Assembly (NCBI GenBank): GCA_037833965.1
Contig: AP031355.1
Coordinates: 6,659,501-6,723,500 of the forward strand
Reading direction: 5' to 3'
From: Marchantia polymorpha subsp. ruderalis
Taxonomy: Eukaryota; Streptophyta; Marchantiopsida; Marchantiales; Marchantiaceae
Length of the DNA: 64,000 nucleotides
A program made the position numbers and the translations under genes. Under the pieces are notes generated by a model. The model was not told the DNA's origin. It did not search any database and saw only the letters and a program-made list of their open reading frames with translations. This document shows positions 36,018-48,100 of the stretch, piece after piece. Each line of letters opens with the position of its first letter. Positions within the stretch are counted from its first letter, which is position 1.

Positions 36018-36940
36018 TATTTCAAGGCGTCTTGCCTTGCGGATTTTTGAGTTTCGGAAGTGCAGTTCAGGAACTCATTCTCTCTGCGTGTTTGTGTCCT
36101 TACATTTGTCACCGGGCAAGAGGAGCTACAGCTTGACGAAGTTACCGCATTTTGTAGCTGAAGGCCTTCGACCGAATGCTCAGAGCTAGTGAAGTCTGGT
36201 TAGAACTTGAGCAGTTCGGACTTACACCTTCGGGTGATTGTTCATGTTTGTACTCCTTCGGGATTTTTCCCCCTGAATGCCAACGTGAAGTTTTGTTACT
36301 TCGAGTAAGCCTTGGTTAACAATTCAGGTTGTACGCTGCTTGAGGTGCCTTCAGGGGTAGCCTCCACAGTATTTCTGGGAATGACTAGTGCATGAGAATT
36401 CAAACTCGTCAATAGACTGTTATGGTGTGACACTGGATCTTTTCTCAGTTGAGTTTCTCAGTTCGGTTCCTGTATTCTCTGCGCGTTTTGTGAGTTGAGT
36501 GTGTTGTTCACCGCGTGAGAGTGACTTTGGTTTGACGAAGGTACCGCATCCGAAGTAGGATGTCCAACCGGGTGCTCTGCTCTAGCAGTCAGAGTTAACA
36601 ATCCGGAGTTGGGGAACAGTACTTGCAGATTCTCTAAATGTACTCGTGAGAAACTTTCACCCTGAATCTTAAGTAGAGGTCCTAATCGGCCTCTGAGTTG
36701 TGCTTTTCCAGTTTCAGGTGTGTGTTGGGGTGAGCTACGCTGCACTTTGCATCCTCCCAGTGACCTCCGAGTTGAGCACTTGCAATATTTCTAGGAGTGA
36801 CAGTCGCCTGAGAATTCAAACTCTTCAATAGTCTGTTAAAACGTGACATTTAGTACTCTGTGTGTTGACTCTGTCCCTGTGAGTTTGACCTTTTTGCTGC
36901 TATACTGCAGTTTTAGCCTTTGGTGGGTTATTACAAAGTG

Positions 36941-38100
36941 TCATCCTTATCTACTTTCTTCAAAATTGTAATGTATAAGTGTAATATGACTATGTTTACA
37001 CTTTTCTTCTGTATATAACCCCAATCGCTGAAGATGAAAGGTTTTGGCACAAAGATTTAAGACCATATTGATACGTTTGATGATATTGTGATTTATTTTC
37101 AAGTTCTTTGAGAAAAAAAAGTGATTCAAGAGTAACACTATATTTCTTCAATTCACTATTTGCTTCATATGTACATGTCATATGTGTTGTTTCATTATGA
37201 TTGACTGAGAATAACTTCTCACAAAGTTGTAAGTATTTTGTTGTGAGATGTTTTATAATAAAGGATGGTGATAATATATATGTATATATATATATATATT
37301 ATGATCTTATTTTGATACCGCATTGACTGTGATTCAAATTTGATAAAATTCAAAAAATGACAACGATAGCAATTTTAGATCCAAAGGTAGATCTAAATCT
37401 ATAGATTAATACTTTATAAGGAAGAAGATGGTATGTTCAAAATGAACCAAGACTAGTCACGTCAACAACCTTTGTAGTGTGAAGATCAAAGATGATAATA
37501 CTCTTTTAGCCAATCTGAGTCAAGAGTTTGACAGTCAGTAGTATAATTTGCTTGAAGATAGTATATGATCCTAAAGGTATGTACCCTAAATCTCACCATA
37601 TAATATTTTTGACGTATGATTCGTGGAGACTACGCTTCTAGTGAGAATAAATACATACTTGATTCATATTATCAAATGGTCGGAAATTGCATACCATTAG
37701 CCAAATTACCTATTGCACGTGGGTACATAATATTGAAAGGAATCCAGGTCAAGGCGCAAAGTTGACTCGAGCTTAAATACAACTTTTTTTTATCATATTT
37801 GCTACATTAGAAAGAAAACTTAGTATTTATTTTAACTCAAACGATTTAGTTTTTATACAAAATAATGAAAATTCTATGATAGTAGCTACTAGTTCTGTTA
37901 CAATTATAAAATTTGATGTATTATATATTTATATGTTATATAAGAAGAAATTTGATTTTTTTAGATTGTTAAATTCAAAATATGTTGAATGAATATTTAG
38001 AAAACGAATGCTTGATATGTAATTATATGATAAGTTTATGTTAAAAACTTATGAGTAGCAAAATCTATGTTTGCTATATTTCATTAAATTATATCATGAA
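36941..38100. other. AT-rich DNA; (AT)n tract near 37268-37302
   Basis: No gene recognised. A TA dinucleotide tract lies near 37268-37302. This stretch may include the gag part of the decayed copia element that follows, but no gag motif was readable. Confidence 0.4.
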
Positions 38101-38512
38101 ATCAATTTTGCTAAATCTTGGTTTGAGAGTTTTCATATATGGCATTTTAGGCTAGGGTCATAAATAATATGTAAATGTTATTTTTTCATGATAAAAGTTT
38201 GTTATGAGGCAAAATTAAAGTTGATATAGAATTCTTTGAACATTGTATTTTACACAAGCATCATGATCAAGCCTTTGCTGTTGATATTCATAACTTTAAG
38301 TAATTACTTGACTGCGTAAAAAAATACTCTCAAGAAAACTCACTCCCTGAAAAAATATATTTTTTATACTTATTGATTAAGATTTTTGTGAGATTATTTT
38401 TTCACACACAAATTTGAAGTTTTTATAGATCTTAAAAAGTGAAAAATTTAAATTGAAAATCAAAGAAGACAAAAATTCTTATGAGCAGTTTCAAAGTTAT
38501 CAAAGTTAAGTT

Positions 38513-38550
38513 CAAATAATTTACTCAACTTTAGTTGAGTAAATTATTTG
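38513..38550. repeat. Perfect 17-bp inverted repeat inside the copia remnant
   Basis: CAAATAATTTACTCAAC at 38513-38529 and its exact complement at 38534-38550, with a 4-base loop. Confidence 0.85.
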
Positions 38551-39871
38551 TCACGAGTTTTTAGAATGCAATGAAAATTGGTTGCTAAATGTTTCAATTT
38601 AATAATGTTGCAGTAAGTGCTAGTATGTTGAATCAATTGATTTTATCATATACAATTTGGGTTGAAGTTATTAATAGCGCAATATATGTAGTTAATCTTA
38701 CTATTTCTATGCAATCAATTTTTGGACATTGCTTATATTTCATCACGAACATATGAATTTCAATAAATTTTGTGTGATTTATACTCCCATAACTGAAAAC
38801 AATAGTATACAGCTAGACATTACATAAAAGAGTGTAGTTTTTCTGACATTGCACTTGAATCAATCAGATTTGCTATATAAATTTTAATTATAAATTATGA
38901 TATGATTTGAAACTATCAATACTACAATAAATTTGACATATTGATATCACCAATTTTTTGATTTAGTTACAGGCATATGATTGATTGTAGTAGTTTTAAA
39001 TTTTTTTGTGCAATTTATATTAATGTACAGAAAATTAGAAACACACTAGATACTACATCTCAAAGATGTCAATTTTGTTTAATATGGAAATGGTAGGAAG
39101 ATTATAGATTATGAAAGCTAGTAGCATGCAAACTTTTTATCAATATAGATATGATTATTAATGAAAGAGAGAATTTTTTTCCAAGCTAACCGTCTTGACT
39201 AAAGATAATTGTCAACTCACAAATGCTATGGAATGTGTATATTGATCACTATTTAATTAATGATGTCACGCAAGGAGAAGCCCCGATACAAATGAAGCAA
39301 ATTATTGAAAACAGTAATTAACAAAACATGTTATTGTTTATGAATATCAAATATGTGTATCAAACAAAAGATAGCAAATGAACCAGAAACTTCTATAAGA
39401 ATATCATTGAATAAAATTAATATAAATTTTATAGAGTATGCTTTATGGTTTGATATGTATATTTTGATAACTACATTGCATTGACTTTAAGATTAGTAGA
39501 ATTTTCTTATAGAGAAGCTCAAGTCCCCATGAATAAGTTTGAATGAAATGTTGCTATTGTGCGTGAGATGCAATTGCTTATGGAAATTAATATGAAAAAT
39601 TAGTAAAATTTCCAAAAAATCAAACTTTAATTGATTGCAAGTGGATGTATAAACTGAATGAAAATCTAAAAATTGACAAGAGTAAAATCTTCAAAATCTT
39701 GGTACCTAGAGATTTTACACAAGAAAAAATTATGAAGTACAACAAAGTTTTTTCACCTCCAGAAAAATATGCTACAATTTAGACTAATATGTGCATTTGT
39801 TGCAATCTTTAATCTGGTTATGGATCAAATCGATGCAAACTACGTATAGTTTATATTACTTTACATTAAGC

Positions 39872-39911
39872 AACCTGTTAGTTTTGAAAAAAAAATCAAA
39901 ACTAACAGGTT
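39872..39911. repeat. Perfect 16-bp inverted repeat inside the copia remnant
   Basis: AACCTGTTAGTTTTGA at 39872-39887 and its complement at 39896-39911 around a poly-A loop. The left arm is the codons for the QPV part of the reverse transcriptase, so the right arm is an inverted duplication of coding sequence. Confidence 0.85.
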
Positions 39912-40736
39912 TTAATTTGTAGATTGCTAAAAGCACTATATAGATTATATAAAATTAGTAGATAGAAAAATACAATATATGATACATTTATGAAATCATA
40001 CATGGAGTATATATGATCCTTGTTTATTCATGAAAAAAATGATATTGAGATATTCAATATCACTATTTTAGTATTCTAAGTGGATAATATAATCATTTTA
40101 ATAAAAAATGAATCTCAGTTGAATAAATGCAAAAATTAACTGAAAATTTTAATCAAAATGAAAGATTTGGATACATCCAAGAATATACATAAAACCATAT
40201 TTTCATTATATTGAGGAAAAAAATGTATGTTTAATCCAGATAAATAAGATAAATATGTCAACTTTCAAATGACTTACTTTAGAGTTAGAAGCATGGAACC
40301 TCTTGGCAACACATTTGAATATGATTCACAAGACCACAAAGCATGTATAGAAGCTAGTAAAACATTTTCTTAAAAAAGTGTTCATTTAAAACACTTCTTG
40401 TACCAAGATTTGTAGCTATTTAGAAGCTCTTCATGAAGATATAAGATAGTTACATGAGCTTCATGATGTAGCATACAATCATCAAAAATATTTCATACAT
40501 ACTAGCTCTTTCTACACATAGTAGTTTTATCGTGTAAAACTGTGTGTTGAAAGATATTTATAAACGTGCAAAGTTGTTCTGCAGAAATTCCGTGGCGAAC
40601 TTGGGATGGCAGAAGAAGCGTATTCCGATTAGCTTGGGACTCTGTGAAATGCTGTGCCATCTGTCCTTCGAGAACCGAGTGGTCATGGGCTTCAGAGTCT
40701 ACTTCCGACACCGAAACGTGATTTTACCTACCATGA

Positions 40737-41010
40737 GGCGGAACACACTTGTTGCGCCTCCTCGGACACTTGTTCCAGGGATTGATTTGTAGATTGCTCA
40801 TCTCGTACGTTCGTTCAAGTCCAGACGCACAAACCCAACAGTTTGGACAACCCCATCCATCGTTTACTGCTTGCTTACCGTACACATGGACCGATACGTA
40901 ACAGCGATGTCTGCAAGTTGGCCAGGCCACGTGGTCACGATGGCAAGGCTGTCTTCGATTGTATGCTTGCCATCCCTATCCTCGAGCTTGTGATCACACC
41001 GATCGGGCCG
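40737..41010. repeat. GC-richer segment related to 49725-49910
   Basis: GAACACACTTGT, GTTGGCCA, CCAAGGCT or GCAAGGCT, and CATCC(C)TATCCTCGAGCT type blocks occur in the same order and orientation in both places. Both are islands of higher GC in AT-rich DNA and look like fragments of the same former gene or element. Neither strand gives a recognisable protein; the minus frame 40724-40930 is cysteine-rich but does not match a known zinc-binding pattern. Confidence 0.45.
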
Positions 41011-41041
41011 ATTGTGATTGTCACGAATTCGTAAACTCTAG

Positions 41042-41359
41042 ATGTCAGATTGCAATGCTGGAGCTCTCGAATCATCGTCATCAATTGATCTTTGTTTCGA
41101 CTCTGAATCCTTATTTACACTTACTTATCAAGACATAATGGAAAAACTTATGTTCCAAAGCTCATACAGCTCACCACCTACCCTCGAGTATATAAGTGAT
41201 GTCCACGACGAGAGAGAGGCATTAGCCCTCGCGCTTGATCATCGTCTTCGGGAAGAAGTGTTCTTGAGAAGCTCATCTCTGAATACATGCGAGTTGTTCC
41301 TTCCGTTGGAGACCCTAGAACCAGAAAGACCGCGCCTTCGCACAAGGTCGTGTTTTTAG
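41042..41359 (+). CDS. Hypothetical 105-residue frame, doubtful
   Basis: An ATG-initiated frame with non-repetitive, Ser- and Leu-rich sequence (start MSDCNAGALESSSSIDLCFD; later EALALALDHRLREEVF). Its GC content is above the surrounding AT-rich DNA, and TATATAA lies inside the frame near 41190. I do not recognise it. It might be an exon of a larger gene, a gene fragment moved with the segment at 40737-41010, or chance. Confidence 0.25.
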   Translation: MSDCNAGALESSSSIDLCFDSESLFTLTYQDIMEKLMFQSSYSSPPTLEYISDVHDEREALALALDHRLREEVFLRSSSLNTCELFLPLETLEPERPRLRTRSCF

Positions 41360-43180
41360 CTCGATCGATAGACTGACACACAGACATCGTTGGTATGAGT
41401 TCAGAAGGCAGCTGCTTAAAGAGCCCAGCGTGGAGAGAAATCTATCGATTACAATATACAACGTTCAAGCGGTTGGAAGGGATCTGTTTATAAACTTGTC
41501 ATGAAGACTGAGGAATCGGTGTGTGAATCGGTTTAAGAGATCGACTCACCCTACCACAGTTTCAGGTGATGGAAAGGATACTATTCGAGTGTTTCTCGTA
41601 GGGAGAGGATTCTCGATATCTATTATTACTTGATGATTGTGTGACATTGAGATGCTAGATAACCTCCTCTCACGCCAAGGATTTAACGCTATTTTATACA
41701 TCTGCAGATTCTGTGATAATTGATGACTTTAGCACTTCTCATGGTCCTGCACACCATTCTGTGTGTTTTTGAACATTTTACTGATTCGGCTTCTCCTGCA
41801 TGAATGCAGCACATTCATTTATCCACGAGTAACGTAGACAGACCGTCTATAGTTACATGCGCTCATCGAAGTAAATCAGGAGGAACAGGCACATATATCA
41901 GATAAAAAACCAAGAGGAGGAATTATCGGGAGCATATCCAGCCACCAGGTAATATTGACTAAGATCTTTTGAACTGTTTTGTATGTAATATGTTCTATAC
42001 GGAAATCATCACAACACATTCACCTCGTAATCTGCAAACACAAATGAAAGCCTTCATCCATCGGTCTAGTTCAAGTTTGGTAGTAACGTACAATTTGTGT
42101 TAATTCTATCCATAGGTTGGACATACATTCTACATTCTAGAACCTCCTCTCTTTTTCATCGCCATGATCAGAAACAAAACAAGCTGTCCGTATGTGTTCC
42201 TGTAAGATATCACATAGACTCACTTTCACGTCCATATAAAGATTAATCCACTCAGTATTAGAATTTTATTAGATAATTTGTTACTAGGTTTTGTGCCCTA
42301 TTTAGTGGTTCTTGTTGGATTCCTTAAATCATTTGAGGGTTGACATTTCAGGTTCGCTATAGTTCTGCTTCTAAAGTCATCTGTACTGTGTGTTATTATA
42401 TTTATCGCCTTGATACCAAAAAGTAATTCTTCAGAAACTCCTCACTTCTTTGAAGAACATACTTTTCAGCTTTATTAAGTCATTTACAAATTGCAAAGTT
42501 TAGGCAGAGTAGAACATCTAAAAAGTAATTTGTAGCAGGTTTTGTAAGAAATGATTTACACTATTTCAAAAGACTTACAATTCTGGAGTAGTAGTTGGAA
42601 TAGAGGTGAAAGGTCTGAATCCGGTCAAAGGTTAATGTAGGTGAAGTACTTTATAGTGTCCCTAAGCTTATCAAATAGCATATGTCAATGCCTTTTAAAT
42701 CCGTGGGAATTAAGATGAGCATGACTCAATTATTCCTAACATGTAAATGTAAATATTTTTATTTTTTTTAACTGAAAAGGGGATAATAGAAGCTGCTAAG
42801 GGAGGTTCGACTAAGCTCTCCAATGGTCAGAAGAGTAGAACCGATTTCAGCATTGAGGGCATTGATGAGTACTCACCTCATAGAGAAAAATGAATATTCA
42901 GGATTAAAAACGGTCATTTCATCAGTTTGTGAGTTTGACATGGATCGTCGAGAATACATGACTAGGATTATGACACTCTTTAGCCTATAATTTTGAAGAT
43001 GCTGACAGAGAAAATCTTGGGCCCAATATCTGGAAGCAGCCAACGAACGAGTAACAGAAGCTGCAAGCCAACAGATTTTTGCGTACTCCTATTATGTCTT
43101 ACGAGTTGAATACAGTGTATTTCATTTGACTCAGTGTAATCCAACATTTTGTTAATGATAATCGGTTGATGTAATTTGGA
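41360..43180. other. Upstream region of the F-box gene; no gene recognised
   Basis: AT-rich, short frames only. A 5' exon of the F-box gene could lie here: TGCAG at 43183-43187 could serve as an acceptor just before its open frame. No convincing donor was fixed. Confidence 0.4.
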
Positions 43181-43222
43181 AGTGCAGGCTTGGGAGCCAC
43201 TGTGAATCAGGATTTGGCCATC

Positions 43223-44686
43223 ATGATCAGAAAAGGACGCCGACGATCTAGACAGATCAGTCTTCCACGTGCAGCCGATTCTCCAAGACCGAGAAAAAAT
43301 CGGAAACACAAGAAATCTTCTTCGAATCGTGGTTCCAAGCATCCGGACGACGGGCAGCAAGTCCAAACCTCCGTCTGGGATCAGATACCAGATGGACCGC
43401 TGGAGATGATTCTCAACCGCCTGTCCGTGGTGGAGCTTCTGCAAGGCAGATCGGTGTGCAAGAGGTGGAAAAATGTGATCGACTCTCCGATATTCTCCAA
43501 GCTCCACGACTCGACGAGCGCATCATCTCCGGAGCCGTGTTTCATGCTCCACTGGGTCGTCGGAAGGCACCACTTGATGCATGCCTATTTCCCGTGCGCC
43601 GATACATGGAGAGCTCTGCCGGCCTCGACGATCCAGCCGCAAAGGAGCGGATACAACACACGGGCCAGGAAGAATCTCGTCGCGCCTCCCATCGTCACAT
43701 TGCGAGTGGACATGTCCCGATTCGACCGAGGCTTTTATTGCATTCACTCCAAATACTTCGGCCCTTACAGGCAGATCGGCAGGAGACGCAAGTACAGATT
43801 GCTGTCGGACATCTACGGCTTCAAGCTCACGGTCCACAATCCGGTCTCGGGATGGTGCACATTGCTGCCCGCGCACCCGGATCCGCAGCTGAACTCACAC
43901 CCGCAGTGCGGAGTGTCCGTCATCACCAACACTCGCGCCAGAACCTTTCAGGTTCTCTGCGCCGGCGTGTACCTGCACAACTACAACGAAGAGGTGCCCG
44001 GAGAGCCGGGCCACTGCCCGATCACTCTGCTCTTCGACTCCGTCTCGAACCAGTGGTCGCGAGTCGCGGATCTACCGCTGGACTATTTGGCGTTCCGGGG
44101 AGATGACACGAGGCAGGCGACGCGAGCCGACTGCGGGAAGATTTCCTACTTCGTGGTCCAGCGGTTCCACCAGCTGCTGCTGCTGGCGTTTGACCGCGAG
44201 TCCGGCTCATGGACCGTCGTTCCCGGTGCCATGCCGCAGCAGGACAGCTCGTACATGTTCGATGCCATCACGCTCGTGCCGTCGCCGAGGAGGAAATCTC
44301 TGATTCTGGCCTTCCGAAATGCGCCCGTTGACAGTCTCTTCAGCGGCCAGGGCCTGTTTCCGCTCATATTCTCGTGGAGTCTCGAAGAGTCCCCGCAGGT
44401 CCAAGACTGGACCAAGATGGACGTGCCGCCGCCGCCACTGGTGAACTTCCCTGCCGACTATCGGCATTTGCTGTTCTCTTTCAAGTGGTACGCCAAAGGA
44501 GATTTCATGTTCTTCACGTGTGCTGAGTTGTGGGGCATGGGGGCGTTGGTCTTCAACTTGGCGCTCGGACAGTGGAAGGCCATATCGATTGCTGTGAGGG
44601 GACTTGCTCATCCGTTCGATACCGTTCCACAGATCGTCCCATTCGAAGTGCAGCTCTCGTCTGTTCTCAATTTGAACGTGTACTAG
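43223..44686 (+). CDS. F-box protein with kelch-like C-terminal region
   Basis: 487 residues from the first ATG of the open frame. F-box proteins recruit substrates to SCF (SKP1-CUL1-F-box) ubiquitin ligases in nucleus and cytosol. The N-terminus (residues about 1-40) is basic (RKGRRRSRQ, RKNRKHKK), possibly a nuclear signal. The F-box is at about 51-94 (VWDQIPDGPLEMILNRLSVV, then RSVCKRWKNVIDSPIF). The rest has repeated kelch/F-box-associated blades: a hydrophobic strand, then a variable stretch and Trp, for example NPVSGWCTLLP, FDSVSNQWSRVADLPL, FDRESGSWTVVPGAMP and FNLALGQWKAISI. It resembles the plant F-box/kelch-repeat proteins. The frame remains open 33 bases upstream without an ATG, so an upstream exon is possible. 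GC content is much higher than the flanks. The substrate cannot be told from sequence. Confidence 0.9.
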   Translation: MIRKGRRRSRQISLPRAADSPRPRKNRKHKKSSSNRGSKHPDDGQQVQTSVWDQIPDGPLEMILNRLSVVELLQGRSVCKRWKNVIDSPIFSKLHDSTSASSPEPCFMLHWVVGRHHLMHAYFPCADTWRALPASTIQPQRSGYNTRARKNLVAPPIVTLRVDMSRFDRGFYCIHSKYFGPYRQIGRRRKYRLLSDIYGFKLTVHNPVSGWCTLLPAHPDPQLNSHPQCGVSVITNTRARTFQVLCAGVYLHNYNEEVPGEPGHCPITLLFDSVSNQWSRVADLPLDYLAFRGDDTRQATRADCGKISYFVVQRFHQLLLLAFDRESGSWTVVPGAMPQQDSSYMFDAITLVPSPRRKSLILAFRNAPVDSLFSGQGLFPLIFSWSLEESPQVQDWTKMDVPPPPLVNFPADYRHLLFSFKWYAKGDFMFFTCAELWGMGALVFNLALGQWKAISIAVRGLAHPFDTVPQIVPFEVQLSSVLNLNVY

Positions 44687-44768
44687 TCGCATTCCAAATC
44701 TTCGATCGGACTTGCACCTGTCTGTCCATGGAGTACATGCAAAGCTTGCAACTCTAGACCTTGCGAAA

Positions 44769-44788
44769 TATATATATATATATATAGA
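44769..44788. repeat. (AT)n microsatellite
   Basis: TA dinucleotide tract in the 3' flank of the F-box gene. A second tract lies near 45761-45778. Confidence 0.8.
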
Positions 44789-44804
44789 GCACCGTCTTTC
44801 AACT

Positions 44805-45180
44805 ATGGGAGAGGGAGCGAGTACACAATTTCCATCAGGAGAAGACACGGTGATATTATGATGTTGGGGATCAGTACAAATTGAAGTGGGTTCCAAGATG
44901 GTGATATTCAGTCCGTGAAATTTATGCAGAAATAAGTCTGACGGTGATGAACCAAACCAAACGGATGAGGTAAGATGGTATGAGGATAATATGGGAGAGG
45001 GAGCGTGTACACAGGTTCCATCAGGAGAAGACACGGTGGTATTATGATGGTGGGGATCAGTACAAATTGAAATGGGTTCCAAGATGGTTATATACAGTCC
45101 ATATAATTTATGCAGAAATAAGTCTGACGGTGATAAACCAAACCAAACGCATGGGGGAAGATGGTATGACGATAATATGG
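44805..45180 (+). repeat. Two-copy tandem repeat, period 186 bp
   Basis: Unit 1 starts ATGGGAGAGGGAGCG at 44805, unit 2 at 44991; both run through GGATCAGTACAAATTGAA and AAGTCTGACGGTGAT to GATAATATGG. They differ by scattered substitutions. The location just after the F-box stop suggests it may be part of the 3' untranslated region. Confidence 0.9.
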
Positions 45181-48100
45181 ATAGGGACTTGAAGCCCGAG
45201 ATCACTAATGATTCCAGCCAGTCTGACATATAGACACGTTACATGATGGATATTAAGACTCTTTACCAATTTTTCTAGATCAAAATAATTATGAGTAGAG
45301 ACTTTAGTGAAGTTGCTACATAGCTAGTTGTATTTATATATTCTCATCGTCATGTCAGTGCAAGGGGTTATGAAGAATGCACTGCTATTGTAGATAGCAT
45401 AGAATGAAATTAGAACGGCTTATGCAGAAATTACTGGAGTAACAGTGAAACTATTTAACTAAGCGTTCTCTATTTTGAAATGGTTCGTTAAAATAAATTT
45501 ATTCCATTTCACAAACTGGCGTAAATATTTTTCCTTTTCTGGCAAGAATATCTACCCAGGTTGATCCTAATGTTACGGAAAATATTAAATTATTAATACA
45601 TCCTATATTTTTTTGGGTTATTGATAAATATGATTGCGTTTGTAGAATTAGATTCAAAAATTTTATTTTTCAAAATGTTCAAAAATTTCATTTTGTACTC
45701 AAAACTTTTTCAACGTTTGAGAATAATAATCATAGAAGCTTATGATTTTAGCTTCTTCAAATATATATATATATATATTATTGATGTTTGATTTTTGATA
45801 TGTATTAAAATGAATTCAATGTTAGGATTGAGATCATAAATTTCTGAATAATGAAAAGTCTTACGGAATGTGGAAATATCAAAAGATGCTTCTAAATGTC
45901 ACATCTAAGTACAATTGGGAAGAGGAGGTTTTTCTTCTGCGCAGATCTTTGTCAGGTTTTTGCTTTTTGTTTCGCTTTGTTTCTCAGTACATTACTACGT
46001 TCACAAACAGAAAGACTTACTTCGTCCACTTTTGGTGGACTACTGGTGCTCATTGGTAACAATGAGCGACCAGTTGTCCTTATCTTCTCATTTGTTGTAT
46101 CTAAACCATGATGATCGTTCGATTCATGGCAACAACGCCCGAATACTTCTCAATTGTGATTGACCATCTTCAGAAGCTCGCTGAAAAAAACTGGACCAGG
46201 AACCTGGTGCTCTGCAGTGGACTGATTGCCCTGCAGAGCACCAAGTCATTCAATGCAAACAATCGACGTGATTCAAACCTAAATGACTGTTTCTGGCATC
46301 TTTCTCCGGCTCTTTATAAAGAAAAGCTACTTGAGGAAGTTTCTATAAAGACTAATAGAAAGTGTACGTGGTCTTGCACCTTCCTTGCCGTCCAATCTGG
46401 TTATTTTCAGGTCTGGAAATCTAATTATATGCCCCGGAGTCCACTTCAGATTTTCATCTATTAGGTGTGATTCCAAAGTTGAAGGCAGATTTGCTATAGA
46501 AATTCAGTGCCCAATCTTAGTATGAAGGTGTTTAGAATTTGCTCGCAAGAAATACAGAGTAACGCATACTCAGTTCCTCAAAAGTACTTCTGTGCATATT
46601 GTCATATCATCAGTCAAGTATGCTCTCCAATATCAGCAATATGTACGTCTCGTATATATCAAAGCATATCCAAGTCATTCTTCTTAGTCTTCTGCACATA
46701 ATCCAAGATAGTCTAGTCATCATTTTTGAAGACAATTGATTCTTTTACGAACAGAAGAATATAGTCGTAATCACTATTTTCTATCAACACATGCACGAAA
46801 TCATTGTTGAACATCCTGAATACTAATCCAGTCAACACTCGCTTCTATTCTCTAATCATGCCCTTGATATTGATTTCAATTGATATAAGCAGATATTATA
46901 TTGATATAGCTTCTACAACTGAAATCCACAATTCGGTATACAATTACTGCATAAGGATACAATATGATATTGTTCATATATCCAATTTGATTAAAAGTAA
47001 TCACAAAATCGTAAAAGTCACAATATTAATCATATTAATCCGATGCATCTTCCAAGTTTGACGTGAAGCACTCACATAAATGACACAATTTCTCGACATA
47101 TGGGCAATACAATTGAATGTTTAATCTTCATATATACCGTGAACTTAAGAACGGATATTGGTTATAAGGTTGAACAATAAATTTATGTTATAATTCCATT
47201 GATTTTTTTTACTCAATTGTCACCCATAGCAAGAAATATTCACTTTCACAGAAAGAGCATCCTCCATCAAGAGGTCCTGAAGGCAAAGAATGATCCAGGA
47301 TGCAGGTTGGCTGTTGTTCACGTATCAACGTTCAGCAAGCACTGCTGGGTTTTCAAGTGCTGAAGATCACGACAGATTGTTGGCTCTGTATACAAAGCTA
47401 ACAAAGCGAATGTGATGTGAGATTGTGAAACTTACTTTCCTTTCAGTATTTTCGTTTGGCTTAATTTAATTTCGTCCGTGTAGAGCAGGCGCACGCAAAA
47501 CTGATTTGATGAAAATGGCAACCGAATACTCAAACGAAACGTTATAAGCTGTAGGTATTACTCAGCTGAGGCTAATTATTCTTATAAACATCTTCATCCA
47601 TAAAAGTTTCTCTATCTCAAACATCAACTATGAACCATGAATGTATGTTTGAATTTTTTTTGTTATAAGTAAAATAAATTTTGAATCCTCCATTTTGACT
47701 TCGCTACATTGTGAAAATTGACAAATGATTTACATATATCATGACAAGTCCTATCCTATCCTTCACAAATTATTTCATCAAATATGTTTTGTTAAAAATA
47801 AAAAGTTTACCCATGCTTGGAATGAAACACAACCCTCATATTGTGCCAGGGATCTGGCTCTTTCAGTCAATTTCGGAACAATCGATTGGCGATGCTAGAC
47901 AAAAAAAATTCCCGGTTACATTGCACAAGACAATCTAAACGTTACTCAGTAGCAGGTATTTATCGAACATCATTGTGGTTCAATCAGTTTATTTACTGAC
48001 ATTTTGACTCTGAAGTGGATCTTGATTTGTTCTGGAACTCCCGCGATCGACTTTCAATTCTTGTCATACGATAGATCGTCAAGCTTCGTCAAATGTAACT

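Larger units (their letters stand above)
34490..36935 (+). mobile_element. Element E3, complete with TSD AAGTG
   Basis: Starts TGTGGTAACCCAC, ends GTGGGTTATTACA; 2446 bp; exact AAGTG duplications at 34485-34489 and 36936-36940. The terminal sequences form an imperfect 13-bp inverted pair (11 of 13). It holds a broken coiled-coil protein gene, a TATA region at 36011 and the family 3' block. Neither terminal block is repeated internally, so it is not an LTR-internal-LTR element. Confidence 0.9.
38110..40200 (+). pseudogene. Heavily decayed Ty1/copia retrotransposon polyprotein
   Basis: Conceptual plus-strand translation, shifting frames, gives the copia order. GAG-pre-integrase remnant near 38139-38290 (WHFRLGHK, later EFFEHCILHKH). 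Integrase remnant near 38370-38900 (HKFEVFIDLKK and IENQ; WVEVINSAIYVVN; YTPITENN). Reverse transcriptase near 39560-40180 (CKWMYKLNE, RDFTQEK, YNKVFSP, FNLVMDQIDANYV, LFIHEK, VDNIIILIKNESQLNKC, MKDLD). The active-site YVDD region is read here as VDN after a stop. Stops and frameshifts are numerous, and AT content is extreme. LTRs were not found. RNase H was not recognised downstream. Confidence 0.8.

Noticed and set aside
44207-45229. 340-residue minus-strand frame
   Set aside because: Half of it is the antisense of the F-box gene and the other half is the 186-bp tandem repeat; no domain is visible.
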